Below are positions 40,260 to 48,680 of a stretch of DNA of 49,057 nucleotides, one piece after another. Source of the stretch: Candidatus Bathyarchaeota archaeon (lineage in GTDB: Archaea; Thermoproteota; Bathyarchaeia; TCS64); the NCBI GenBank assembly GCA_016783485.1, contig JADHWM010000005.1, positions 1-49,057 of the forward strand, written 5' to 3'. Position numbers and translations under genes: made by a program. Positions within the stretch are counted from its first letter, which is position 1; the number at the start of each line of letters is the position of its first letter. Under the pieces are notes generated by a model. It was not told the origin of the DNA. It made no database searches and was given only the letters and a program-made list of their open reading frames with translations.

Positions 40260-41111
40260 TTAAGAGTAGGAGGGCATCACTTCATCGGCGAATCTCCGCA
40301 TGGACCCCCGCAGGTCATCCCGGGGGAAGGACGCCATGTAGATGCCCGCACCGGACTCCTCCGCTGCCGCTACTTGTCTGGAGAGCTCTCCTCCGTCGTA
40401 TGGCCCCCTGCTCCCCATGTCCCCCGCCATAAACTCGATCTCCGCGGCTCGACCCGCCTCCTCGGCGGCCGCGAGGACCTTCGCCTTCATGGAGCCGGAC
40501 CGCTCCCCGGCCCACGGAGGGATGAAGCAGATGTTGCCGTACCTCCCGGTGAGCCCGAGCATCCTGTCCCCCTGGCTTCCGAAAAGCATCCTTGGATAGG
40601 GCTTCTGGACGGGCTTGGGGTCGAGGACAGCGTTCTTCGCCTCGTAGAACTCCCCCTTGAAGTCGACCACGTCATGGGTCCAGAGCTCCACCATGAGCTT
40701 GAGGCCCTCGATGGTCTTGTCGACCCTGTACTTGTCGCCGCCCCAGGTGCTGTACGCCTGGAACTCGTCCTGGGACCATCCCGCGCCGACGCCGAGGATC
40801 ACCCGTCCCCCTGAGAGGACGTCGAGGGTGGAGAGCATCTTCGCGAGCATCGCCGGGGGGCGGAAGGGGAGGGGGGTGACGAGGGTCCCGAGGCTGATGT
40901 TCTCGGTCTTCCCCGCCAGGTAGGTCAGGGTCACCCAGGTCTCCAGGGTGGAGTAGGCGTTGGGCATCCTGTGCCCCCTCATCTCTCCCCACATGTAGTG
41001 GTCGGGCATGAGGGCGCCTTGGAACCCGAGCCTGTCGGCCTCTATTACTGCCTCGGTTATCGTCTCCATGTTGGCGTAGAGGTTCCCGAGGCCTCCTAGG
41101 AAGAACTTCAT
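40260..41111 (-). CDS. LLM-class (F420-type) flavin-dependent oxidoreductase
   Basis: A 283-residue luciferase-like monooxygenase fold protein. Typical segments: EADRLGFQGALMPDHYMWGE, AGKTENISLGTLVTPLPFRP, AKMLSTLDVLSGGRVILGVG, AGWSQDEFQAYS, and GLTGRYGNICFIP. In archaea such proteins often use coenzyme F420. GGTGA stands seven bases before ATG 41111; an in-frame GTG at 41120 is less likely. The start segment MKFFLGGLGNLYANM is a little unusual. Substrate unknown. Confidence 0.88.
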   Translation of the reverse strand: MKFFLGGLGNLYANMETITEAVIEADRLGFQGALMPDHYMWGEMRGHRMPNAYSTLETWVTLTYLAGKTENISLGTLVTPLPFRPPAMLAKMLSTLDVLSGGRVILGVGAGWSQDEFQAYSTWGGDKYRVDKTIEGLKLMVELWTHDVVDFKGEFYEAKNAVLDPKPVQKPYPRMLFGSQGDRMLGLTGRYGNICFIPPWAGERSGSMKAKVLAAAEEAGRAAEIEFMAGDMGSRGPYDGGELSRQVAAAEESGAGIYMASFPRDDLRGSMRRFADEVMPSYS

Positions 41112-41120
41112 AAGAATCAC

Positions 41121-41543
41121 CTGAATGATCTCGATGGTCGTTTAAATCGATTGTTCGTTCCATGGAAGTTATTCAATGGGAGAAGGGGGAGTCGTAGCCC
41201 TCGAGGTTCCCTCATCGAGGGACAGGACATAGCTCTCCGCAGATCCGCCATTGGATGGCATACAGTAACCCCCGTTTACCTGAGGAAGCCTTTCGAACGC
41301 GTAATAAGTGGCGCGAGTCGTCACTGAGAAGGGTGAAGTGAAGAAAAGAGTATGGGAATACGTGCTTCACCCACGGAGCTATCGAAGGTCGGAATGCACG
41401 CGCCAATCGTGAGAACCCCGCCAAACACCGGAAGAAACCCGAAGAACACCCTTTAACCTCGCTCCGTTCAGCTAACGCATATTTAGTTTATAGTAAAAAA
41501 AGATTTATTTCGAGACGAGCTATTGATTTTCGAGGGCGGGGTT
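41121..41543. other. Intergenic stretch with parts of two repeat families
   Basis: No gene seen. 41338-41354 (GTGAAGAAAAGAGTATG) recurs at 43995 and 45748 next to the R3 hairpins. 41421-41452 (CCAAACACCGGAAG...) recurs at 48052 and 48799 (R2). A dyad GGTGAAG...CTTCACC spans about 41332-41371. Confidence 0.5.
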
Positions 41544-42269
41544 ATGTTGAATAATAAAGAAGAGAGAGAGGAGAGCCTGTTAAAGGAGTTATGCGGAGAC
41601 GACGCAAAATTATATGATCTCCTCAGTAAGCGCCTGTATTTTGATCCTATAGCGGCGATACCCAAAGCGGGCCTCGAGAGTCTCATCGAGGAGGCAGAGA
41701 AAAGTGTCGAGGATGAAAAATATCGAGAAGCGATGCAGAGATATCGTACGGCGTTGGATAAGGCCCTTTTCGAGGCCACTCAAAACCCGGGGGAAAGGGC
41801 TAGGTATATCGAGGTCATCCAAGACCTCGTGTCGAGCGCTGCAAAAGTCAGAGATAAAGTGGGAGAGAAGGGAGGTTTCGCTTCCTCTTCCCTTGAAGGG
41901 AGAATTAAATATAATGAGTTTATGAGCGAAAGAATTGAAGATGTGATTAAAATAGCTTCTCTCTTTTACAACGAGAGATTAGAAGTGCTGGGAGTAGTAG
42001 GAAGACGAGTTGCAAGAAGAGAAGAGAGAGATAAAGCTGAGATGGTGGAGGAAAGAGCAGAAAGGGAAGCAAAGAAGGGGCGTGAAGCAAGAAGAAGAGA
42101 GATGGGGAGAGGAGAGAGAAGAGAGGCTGAGAAAGAAGATAAAATAGAAGAGAAAATAGAAAAGGAGAGAAAAGAGGCAAGAAGAGAAGAAGCAATAGAA
42201 GCTGAGAGAGAAGAGAATAGAATAGATGAGAGAGAAAAGGAGAGACGGGAAGCAAGAAGAAAAGAGTAG
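41544..42269 (+). CDS. Helical protein with long charged coiled coil
   Basis: A 241-residue protein of unknown function. Residues about 1-150 are helical (GLESLIEEAEKSVEDEKYRE followed by AMQRYRTALDKALFEA recalls TPR or MIT helices). From about residue 155 to the end it is almost only Arg, Glu, Lys, Ala and Met (KGREARRREMGRGERREAEK), a long alpha-helix or coiled coil. No signal peptide. ATG 41544 is taken; GAGGGCGGGG upstream may be a ribosome site. Base use (AGA and GAG repeats, AT-rich N-terminal part) differs from the backbone, consistent with acquisition. Confidence 0.65.
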   Translation: MLNNKEEREESLLKELCGDDAKLYDLLSKRLYFDPIAAIPKAGLESLIEEAEKSVEDEKYREAMQRYRTALDKALFEATQNPGERARYIEVIQDLVSSAAKVRDKVGEKGGFASSSLEGRIKYNEFMSERIEDVIKIASLFYNERLEVLGVVGRRVARREERDKAEMVEERAEREAKKGREARRREMGRGERREAEKEDKIEEKIEKERKEARREEAIEAEREENRIDEREKERREARRKE

Positions 42270-42374
42270 GGAGGGATGCTTTCTTCAGAGTTCACCCCGA
42301 AACCCGCATCAGAAACGCTTTTCCTGGTTTTTCGTCAATCCAGGCAAGCATGCTTGGAGCGCGCGATCTGGATC

Positions 42375-42656
42375 TCAGTACATGTGGGGGATGAGTCTCC
42401 ATGTCGCCTTCTTGTACTCTATGTACTCGTCGCCGAATTCGTTGATCAGCATCTCCTTTTCGACTCCCATCCTGTAAATGAACAGGGGTATCGCCATCAG
42501 GGCTAATAGGAAACCTAGGGGGCTCGTCGCGTGTATTGGGATGGCTAGGGCGCTCAGGAGCACGCCCGAGTAGACCGGGTGTCGGGCGTACTTGTAGATG
42601 CCATGCGTGATGAGTTGATGGCCTTCCCTTGTTCTCAGCGTCGAGGAATAGTTCAT
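42375..42656 (-). pseudogene. Truncated isoprenylcysteine-type methyltransferase
   Basis: The 93-residue frame is the C-terminal half of a membrane methyltransferase of the ICMT/PEMT type: THGIYKYARHPVYSGVLLSA (the RHPxYxG SAM-binding site) and a final EYIEYKKATWRLIP. The N-terminal helices of the family are missing. The ATG at 42656 directly touches the R3 hairpin repeat (42658-42682), so insertion or recombination at R3 probably cut the gene. Confidence 0.7.
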
Positions 42657-42657
42657 T

Positions 42658-42682
42658 TTCAGAGTTCTTTGTCAACACTGAA
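42658..42682. repeat. R3 hairpin repeat, copy 1
   Basis: TTCAGAGTT-CTTTGTC-AACACTGAA: a 9-bp stem with one mismatch and a 7-base loop, CTTTGTC. The same loop and stem occur at 44064 and 45722. Confidence 0.75.
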
Positions 42683-42832
42683 GGGTGAAAAAAAACGTTG
42701 AAGTGTTTTCCTTGTCGTTGGGCAATTCTCATGTTTCACGAAGAAACACGAACCTCATCTTTTAACATGAAAACGGAGTCTCGTCATTGAGGGAGAACTC
42801 TGAATTGAGTGATTTCATTAAAAAAGGGGATA

Positions 42833-43828
42833 TTAAATCGAAATAATTCCTTTTTTCAAAGTGTAGAATGCTAATCCAAGGAGCATCATCAATGCTGCTG
42901 TGAAGTTACCAAATGGAGTTTCTGGAATTACTTGTATAGGCAAGTACGGATTGTAGGATAACACAGCTGTGTAAACGAAATATCCGTCATAATTAGCATA
43001 AAAGCTCGCAGAATGTGCACCTGCTCCCATGTATGGTTGAACGTTAAAGCTATCGACATCGAAAAGAAAGCCATTCGAGGAGTCGAAAGCACCGGTAGCT
43101 AACAGATAGCCGTCGAAATAAACTTCATCATCGTCAAAAGGGAAACCAGGGTTTCCACCTCCCACCATTGTGTAAAGTGTCGAAGAACCACCCCCTGGTG
43201 GTTGACCCAAATTTTTGAAATCGGTAGATGTAGTGACATTACCTAAAAGAAACTCACACCCATCATTAATCCATATACAGACAAGTGGTAACGAGGGATG
43301 CGAGTAGACGACTACAATTCCCACGCCATAAACTCTATCACTGTTCGAACCAGAAACATGTTTAACATCTAAAGTATAAAGTCCATTAACACTTAGTCCC
43401 AGAGTAGGCAAAATTGCTGTAACATCGTAACGGAACAGTTCATAGGCAACGTCTTGATCATAGGGAGTTGTTTTATTCAAGTAAGAAACAGTAATCCCTC
43501 CATGTGTGAGGTTAAAATTCCAAGAGGTCGTGTCAGTAGATTTAGAATCATATATTCCTATGTAAAGCCATGCCTGCTCTATTTTCCCTTGGACGCCTAA
43601 TAAAGTAAATGTCCAAGAATCTGTACTACCAACATTAATGGAAGCTGAGTCTTCCGATGATCCTGTAACAGCAACTGCTCCAGTTCCGAAAAAATCAAAA
43701 CGAGGTAATATTTTACTATCATCACCACCGCTGCTGGGTGTATTCCCTGTAGAGTCGGCGAATACGGATATTACTCCAGAAAAGAAAAGGATGGCAAATA
43801 CTAATGGTGCAAGTCTTTTTCTTTTCAT
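42833..43828 (-). CDS. Secreted surface protein, DUF3344-like, with C-terminal membrane anchor
   Basis: A 331-residue protein. It starts with a signal peptide (MKRKRLAPLVFAILFFSGVI, then SVFA), using ATG 43828; the longer frame to 43894 is less likely. The body resembles DUF3344-type beta domains: EQAWLYIGIYDSK, FRYDVTAILPTLG, GVGIVVVYSHPSLPLV, and CIWINDGCEFL. The C-terminus is VIPETPFGNFTAALMMLLGL, then AFYTLKKG: a Pro-rich motif, a membrane helix and a basic tail, like archaeal VPxxxP/PGF-type sorting signals. Strongly AT-rich. The function is unknown; a cell-surface role is likely. Confidence 0.75.
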   Translation of the reverse strand: MKRKRLAPLVFAILFFSGVISVFADSTGNTPSSGGDDSKILPRFDFFGTGAVAVTGSSEDSASINVGSTDSWTFTLLGVQGKIEQAWLYIGIYDSKSTDTTSWNFNLTHGGITVSYLNKTTPYDQDVAYELFRYDVTAILPTLGLSVNGLYTLDVKHVSGSNSDRVYGVGIVVVYSHPSLPLVCIWINDGCEFLLGNVTTSTDFKNLGQPPGGGSSTLYTMVGGGNPGFPFDDDEVYFDGYLLATGAFDSSNGFLFDVDSFNVQPYMGAGAHSASFYANYDGYFVYTAVLSYNPYLPIQVIPETPFGNFTAALMMLLGLAFYTLKKGIISI

Positions 43829-43994
43829 AATCTCCAAATATATAATTAGTAAGTTAATACTTAACACTTTCCTACAGATAAAATATAATGACATTTAATA
43901 TATATATTCATTTCAATCAATTAAAATGATCAAATTACCTACTTCCCATTTACGTTCAGAAAGACAGTAACCTACCACTCAGATGCTGATTCCA

Positions 43995-44088
43995 GTGAGG
44001 AAAAGAGTATGAGCAGAGATTCCTTCGTCATTCACTACGAAACACGCATAAGCTTCTGATGGATTCAGAGTTCTTTGTCAACTCTGAT
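43995..44088. repeat. R3 repeat, copy 2, with its leader element
   Basis: GTGAGGAAAAGAGTATG at 43995-44011 is followed at 44064-44088 by TTCAGAGTT-CTTTGTC-AACTCTGA, an 8-bp perfect stem. Between them lies a His-less AT-rich segment (ACGAAACACGCATAAGC) that has relatives near 42300 and 42735. Confidence 0.7.
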
Positions 44089-44164
44089 CGCGTTCAAGGT
44101 CGCTCAAACGCGTGCTGATTTACCGGGGGGCGCATCACCACTTAAGAATAACTATCGATCACAC

Positions 44165-44269
44165 TCATTCACTAGAGGATTTGCGATGTCTATAGGATGC
44201 TCCTAAAAGGAGGACCATTCCTATGATGAAGCCGACGTAGAGTCGCAGGGATTCCCAGTCAAACTCCAT
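44165..44269 (-). CDS. Small single-membrane-helix protein
   Basis: A 34-residue frame: MEFDWESLRLYVGFIIGMVL, then LLGASYRHRKSSSE. One membrane helix (about 11-24) with acidic residues before and basic residues after it, which places the N-terminus outside or the tail in the cytoplasm. A strong GAGGGTGA is located six bases before ATG 44269, the best ribosome site in this region. ATG 44275 is an alternative. It precedes no gene on its strand closely and follows the glycosyltransferase at 50 bp (stop 44320), so the two may share an mRNA. Confidence 0.6.
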   Translation of the reverse strand: MEFDWESLRLYVGFIIGMVLLLGASYRHRKSSSE

Positions 44270-44319
44270 CTGCATTCACCCTCTTAGAATTTTAGTGTAC
44301 TCCACCCCAACCTCCGAGT

Positions 44320-45453
44320 TTACGCACGCAGCGTTGATTTCATTTCAGCTGCACTGATAGCATCCATGCAAATGCTTTCCCTGAGGTCTCTATCATTTAC
44401 TTTTCGATTAAAGTAGACGTATCTGTTATTCTCTATGATCTCATCCTTCACGCGCTCTTTGAACCTTCGCCTGCATGAATCGTTGCCCCTGTAGATCATT
44501 GATCTACCAAACACGTAAGAATACATGCCCTTCTCGACAGTGACAGCATTTCCTGTGCATTCCCTCACAATCCTGCTCTCATCGACCATCTCTTTTAACG
44601 ACAGTGGAAACTCCACCGCATTATGATGCAACGGTCCGAGCGACACGACAGGCTCTTTGTCTACCCGGCCATATTTGAAATGGAGTAAGGCAGACTTGGG
44701 ATCCGGAGCAAAGAAGAGCTTGTAACCGCTCCTAGTCAACCTTTGCGCCAGTTCGTGCTCCTCGCCAAGGGCGGGTGCGAGAAAATAGTCTGAGAACCCG
44801 CCGACATCGAGGTAAACTTCTTTCTTGCACAAGAAGACACCTGCAAGATTGTTAACCTCCAAGGGCTTGAGTATGTGTGTGCCCTTGAAATAGTCGGCTT
44901 CCTTCAACTCGGCCCGTTCCTTCGGGAAGGAGCTGGAGCTGCAACGGATGCGGGCGTTCTCATAGTCTATGCCCAATATCTCTTTCACGGGCCGGACATC
45001 CTTGAATCTGTTTGACCTGTAATACACGGGCAGATGCATCGCCCCGATGTCGTTTCCCTCTCTCTCCGTCTCCTTGAATGAATGCACCGCTGCGGCCACC
45101 GCGTTCTTGCTCATGAAGATGCAGTCATCGTCAAGAAAGAGAACCAGCTCGTTGCTTGCCATGCTTGCACCGATATTCCTGCTTGTGGATGAGCCTTTTC
45201 TCTCCTCGTTTCGCAAGTATTTTAGATCTATTCCGTTTAGGTCTTCGCCGCATTTTTGTGTCATATTCGTGTGTGTCTTATCAGTTGAGGCGTCGTCCAC
45301 GACGATTATCTCTATACTTTCATACGTCTGTTGCTTGAGGGAAGAGATGCACCACATAAGGGGATTCCTTTCGTCATTTGGATGCAGACAGCGGTTGAAT
45401 GTGGGTATCACTATGCTCACGTCATCCACGTATTCGGATATGATTCCGTCCAT
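44320..45453 (-). CDS. GT2-family glycosyltransferase
   Basis: A 377-residue GT-A fold glycosyltransferase. The nucleotide-sugar site is VSIVIPTFNRC, then IEIIVVDDASTDKT, SRNIGASMASNELVLFLDDD (the DxD metal site), and GGFSDYFLAPALGEEHELAQ with the catalytic ED-like pair. It probably builds cell-surface glycans or glycosylates surface proteins such as the two anchored proteins around it. ATG 45453 (MDGIISEYVDD) is preferred; the open frame goes on to 45510. A pair of hairpins lies in the leader (45557-45589). Confidence 0.87.
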   Translation of the reverse strand: MDGIISEYVDDVSIVIPTFNRCLHPNDERNPLMWCISSLKQQTYESIEIIVVDDASTDKTHTNMTQKCGEDLNGIDLKYLRNEERKGSSTSRNIGASMASNELVLFLDDDCIFMSKNAVAAAVHSFKETEREGNDIGAMHLPVYYRSNRFKDVRPVKEILGIDYENARIRCSSSSFPKERAELKEADYFKGTHILKPLEVNNLAGVFLCKKEVYLDVGGFSDYFLAPALGEEHELAQRLTRSGYKLFFAPDPKSALLHFKYGRVDKEPVVSLGPLHHNAVEFPLSLKEMVDESRIVRECTGNAVTVEKGMYSYVFGRSMIYRGNDSCRRRFKERVKDEIIENNRYVYFNRKVNDRDLRESICMDAISAAEMKSTLRA

Positions 45454-45556
45454 TATTCTACACAGATCCCTTGTTTCGCGTGTGCCCAAGGGGCACCAAG
45501 TCGATTTCAATCAACTTTTGAGCATTTTGGGTCTGGACGAGCTTTTTGGTGATCTG

Positions 45557-45589
45557 GTGACCAGAATGGTCACGGTGCCACCTGGCACC
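45557..45589 (-). promoter_or_regulatory. Two back-to-back hairpins in the glycosyltransferase leader
   Basis: GTGACCA-GAA-TGGTCAC (45557-45573) and GGTGCCA-CC-TGGCACC (45574-45589) are both perfect 7-bp stems and adjoin without spacing. A TATA-like TTTTATAAGAG (minus strand, near 45640) lies upstream, so both hairpins would be in the 5' leader of the mRNA. They could form an RNA control element or bind a dimeric protein twice. Confidence 0.5.
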
Positions 45590-45721
45590 CCAGCTCGGAC
45601 CTATACTGCTCCGCAGGCATATATGAAAAAACTCTCTTATAAAAGGATACGAACGGTAAACCATTGAATCAGAAAAACGGAATGATGTCAAAAAACTCGA
45701 AATGCGCTCCATTCGAGAGAA

Positions 45722-45764
45722 TTTCAGGGTTCTTTGTCAACTCTGAAATGAAGAAAAGAGTATA
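45722..45764. repeat. R3 repeat, copy 3
   Basis: TTTCAGGGTT-CTTTGTC-AACTCTGAAA (one mismatch), followed directly by TGAAGAAAAGAGTAT. Here the hairpin precedes the AAGAAAAGAGTAT element, while in copy 2 it follows it. Confidence 0.75.
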
Positions 45765-45866
45765 GGGCTGCCAGCAAACCCGTTGACCAACTGTTCCCTG
45801 TCAGTAAAACATTAAATATCCGGTAGAATAGATTGATTTACACATTTTACTGAAGGATTGTGGCGT

Positions 45867-47954
45867 ATGAAGGGACAATACGTTAAACTCGGATTCCTAG
45901 TGTTGCTTTTTTTCTGCATATACTCACGTTTCATTGCTGTTCAAGCTGAGGTTGTATGGTCTGATGATTTCGACGATGGAGACTATGATGGATGGGAGGT
46001 AAAACGAGGAAACTGGTCTGCAGAAAATGGCTTCCTGAGAATCTCAGATCCAGGCGACATCTATCGTCCTAGTACTACATCTGTGGGAACATGGAGCTTT
46101 GACGTATATGTAACCCCTGTTAGCGATTATCACTTCAGTTTCCTCTTTATGTCCGACACCCCAGTTTCCTATATTCCGTTAGATCTGCTAAATTTCAACG
46201 GCTATTTACTTGTGATATACGCATTCCCTGATGGTCGTTCGAGTACGATTGATCTTCACTCATCTTCTGGTTCTTGGATTGTTACTCGTGAGCTTCTTGA
46301 TGAATATGTTGTTGGGCGGGATCTTTCCTATCGTTGGCATCATATAGATATAACTCGCGATGATGAGGGACGCATTTGCGTTTACCTGAATAGAGAACTA
46401 GTGATAGACCTTGTTGATAGAAATAGTAATTCATCCAGTTTCTTTCAATTTCTATCTCAAGCAGGTCCAGCCATTGATAATATTGTAGTTAAGGACTATG
46501 TTGATCCTCCGCAGATTCAGGAATGGTCGGGAGACTTCGATGATGGAGTCGTAACTGATCGTGGAATCAGATTTAACAGTACTATAGCCTATGGGACTTG
46601 GAGTTATGACGTCTATCTGACGCCTACAATTAATGTGCTTAACCCATTCATTGTTATCAATGGGTCATGGCTGGGAATCTCTTACGATTACCAGATTGAA
46701 ATAAAACCCTTGAGAGGGGTTACCGAGTTTATCTTTATGAAAGAGACTGGCCAATATCCGGAGTATCTTTTTCGATTAGACGACCATTACATTTACGCCG
46801 AGCTTACTGAGCGCTGGCATCACATAGACATAACACGGGACATCCAGGGAAAGTTCTACGTTTATTTCAACGGAGAGCTGATAATGCACGCCCTTGACAA
46901 CTCATTGAAAACCTCAGTACGCTTTTCGATAATGTCCATACCTCATGGCTATTTATCGGTCGAGAATATGACAGTGAGAAACGTCGTTGACATTTTCCCA
47001 TCGCTTCCTTTTGATGTAACAGTTGAGATCTCTGATGAAGAGGTGATTCAAGGAGAAGATGTGCTGGTATCAATACAGGCTAGGGATGAATATGGGTTTA
47101 CTATTCCGATAGTATCTGTCGATGTATCCTTAGAGGGAAAGAAAGTCGATGTCAATGCGTTAGGGTGGGGTGTATATGAGGCATTACTTGATACATCAGA
47201 GCTTACAGGTATGGTGGAGCTGGTCGTTACTGCTGAGAAGGCTGGATTCATATCATCAGAGAGCACACAAAGTTTTGAGGTAGTTTCTCCTGCTTCCTTC
47301 GTTACTAGTGGTCTCTCCATTGAGCCGGGCATCGCAGAGAAAGGAAGACAGGTATCCGTCACAGCCGAAGTATCAAACGTTGGAGGGCAAAGAGGATCAT
47401 ACACGCTCACCATCGACATCGAAGGGGTCACCAGCGAAGAGATCACCGTTACGATGGATCCAGAAACCTCTGAGACGGTTTTCTTCGAGTTCCTAGCCGC
47501 AGAGTCCGGCACCTTCACAGTGGATCTGGATGGAATGACTGAAACCTTCACAGTCGTTGACCCCGCCTCCTTTGAGATAAGCAACCTGATCATAGAACCA
47601 GACTCCGTGAAGGAGGGCGAATCCGTCACGATCTCCGTTGAATGCAGCAATGTAGGCGGTGTCTCAGGATCATATGATGTTGTGCTGATGATCGATGGAG
47701 AGACAGAGGATACATCAACCGTGACCGTAGACGCTGCTGAATCAACCACAGCCAGCTTCGTTGTTACCGCATCTCAATCTGGCTCCCATTCGGTTGAGGT
47801 CATTGGGTTAACCGGGAGCTACACCGTAATTGAACAGAAGCAGGGAATACCGGGATATCAGCCTGAATCGGTCTTCATCGGACTGATATCGGGAGCTCTG
47901 ATTCTCTGGATTCTCCGGAGAAATCGGCCTTCATCCCTCTCCCCTGAGCGTTAA
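45867..47954 (+). CDS. Large surface protein: two LamG-like domains, Ig-like, two CARDB-like repeats, C-terminal anchor
   Basis: A 695-residue exported protein. Signal peptide: YVKLGFLVLLFFCIYSRFIA. Two related beta-sandwich domains follow (WSDDFDDGDYDGWEVKRGNW and, later, GTWSYDVYLTPTINVLNPF), each ending with a repeated RWHHIDITRD. Next comes an Ig-like segment (VEISDEEVIQGEDVLVSIQA), then two CARDB-like repeats (SIEPGIAEKGRQVSVTAEVS; IEPDSVKEGESVTISVECSN). The end, IPGYQPESVFIGLISGALIL, then WILRRNRP, is the archaeal PGF/PGY-like anchor with helix and Arg tail. ATG 45867 is chosen. A glycan-binding or adhesion role is inferred. Confidence 0.85.
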   Translation: MKGQYVKLGFLVLLFFCIYSRFIAVQAEVVWSDDFDDGDYDGWEVKRGNWSAENGFLRISDPGDIYRPSTTSVGTWSFDVYVTPVSDYHFSFLFMSDTPVSYIPLDLLNFNGYLLVIYAFPDGRSSTIDLHSSSGSWIVTRELLDEYVVGRDLSYRWHHIDITRDDEGRICVYLNRELVIDLVDRNSNSSSFFQFLSQAGPAIDNIVVKDYVDPPQIQEWSGDFDDGVVTDRGIRFNSTIAYGTWSYDVYLTPTINVLNPFIVINGSWLGISYDYQIEIKPLRGVTEFIFMKETGQYPEYLFRLDDHYIYAELTERWHHIDITRDIQGKFYVYFNGELIMHALDNSLKTSVRFSIMSIPHGYLSVENMTVRNVVDIFPSLPFDVTVEISDEEVIQGEDVLVSIQARDEYGFTIPIVSVDVSLEGKKVDVNALGWGVYEALLDTSELTGMVELVVTAEKAGFISSESTQSFEVVSPASFVTSGLSIEPGIAEKGRQVSVTAEVSNVGGQRGSYTLTIDIEGVTSEEITVTMDPETSETVFFEFLAAESGTFTVDLDGMTETFTVVDPASFEISNLIIEPDSVKEGESVTISVECSNVGGVSGSYDVVLMIDGETEDTSTVTVDAAESTTASFVVTASQSGSHSVEVIGLTGSYTVIEQKQGIPGYQPESVFIGLISGALILWILRRNRPSSLSPER

Positions 47955-48263
47955 TCCATCGACAAAGATTCGTGGATCACTATTCACGAGGAGGACCGAA
48001 GAACCCGCCCCTCGGAAAAATAGGATCGAGCATCCACACACGAAAACACAACCAAACACCGGAAGGAACCCGAAAAACACCCGGAAACACCCTCCATCAA
48101 CCCCTCAAGCAAGACAGTGACTATTCAGTAGTAAAACTAGCAATACAACTCCAAAAGAAGACAGAAAACCCCCCCTTCATCACATATGCGGAGTCCTCGC
48201 CACCCCAAGCCCTCTAATACCCCCACCACACCCTAGAACAACGAACCAGACGAGGAGAAGAAC
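47955..48263. other. Intergenic stretch holding repeat R2, left copy
   Basis: Apart from R2 (48052-48136) I see nothing. An 81-codon frame at 47972 has no family character and reads through the repeat. Confidence 0.5.
48052..48136. repeat. Direct repeat R2, left copy, bordering the VOC gene
   Basis: CCAAACACCGGAAGGAACCC, then CCTCAAGCAAGACAGTGACT and ATTCAGTAGTAAAAC. It recurs at 48799-48884 with few changes; the first 32 bases recur at 41421-41452. Confidence 0.8.
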
Positions 48264-48680
48264 ATGCCCGGAACAAACAAGAAGATCAAAGGATGCGGAT
48301 TCCACCACCTCTCCATGAGAGTCCGAGACCTCAACGCATCAATAAAATTCTACACCGAAGCCCTCGGCTTCACCGAACGATTCTCCTGGGGAGAGACCCC
48401 GAAGAGAACCGTACTCCTGGACACGGGCGACGGAAACTACTTCGAACTCTCCCAGGGAGACCCCGAGAAGGCCCACGGCGACGGCGTATTCCACCACATC
48501 GCGCTGAGGGCCGACGACTGCGCCGCCGCCCTCGAGGCCGCCCGGGCCGCCGGCGCCGAGGTCACCGTGGAGACCAAGGACGTCACACTATCCACGGAGC
48601 CACCGACACCGATACGGATCGCATTCCTCAAGGGACCCGACGGCGAACTGATCGAACTATTCCAGGACGAACGGACATAA
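48264..48680 (+). CDS. VOC-superfamily (glyoxalase/dioxygenase) protein
   Basis: A 138-residue vicinal-oxygen-chelate protein. Two beta-alpha-beta modules are visible: GFHHLSMRVRDLNASIKFYT with the first metal His, then GDGVFHHIALRADDCAAALE with the second His, and metal Glu in ELSQGDP and GELIELFQDE. GAGGAGAAG stands before ATG 48264. Members include glyoxalase I, methylmalonyl-CoA epimerase and fosfomycin resistance proteins; the first is a fair guess. GC-rich codons contrast with the AT-rich genes to the left. It is flanked by R2. Confidence 0.87.
   Translation: MPGTNKKIKGCGFHHLSMRVRDLNASIKFYTEALGFTERFSWGETPKRTVLLDTGDGNYFELSQGDPEKAHGDGVFHHIALRADDCAAALEAARAAGAEVTVETKDVTLSTEPPTPIRIAFLKGPDGELIELFQDERT

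Larger units (their letters stand above)
45511..45866. other. Divergent intergenic region between glycosyltransferase and surface protein
   Basis: It contains the hairpin pair above, R3 copy 3 and an AAACATTAAATATCC element near 45808-45822 that is probably the TATA box of the surface protein gene at 45867. Confidence 0.5.

Noticed and set aside
47972-48217. 81-codon frame after the large surface protein
   Set aside because: It reads straight through repeat R2 and has low-complexity Lys/Pro/Thr content; probably not coding.
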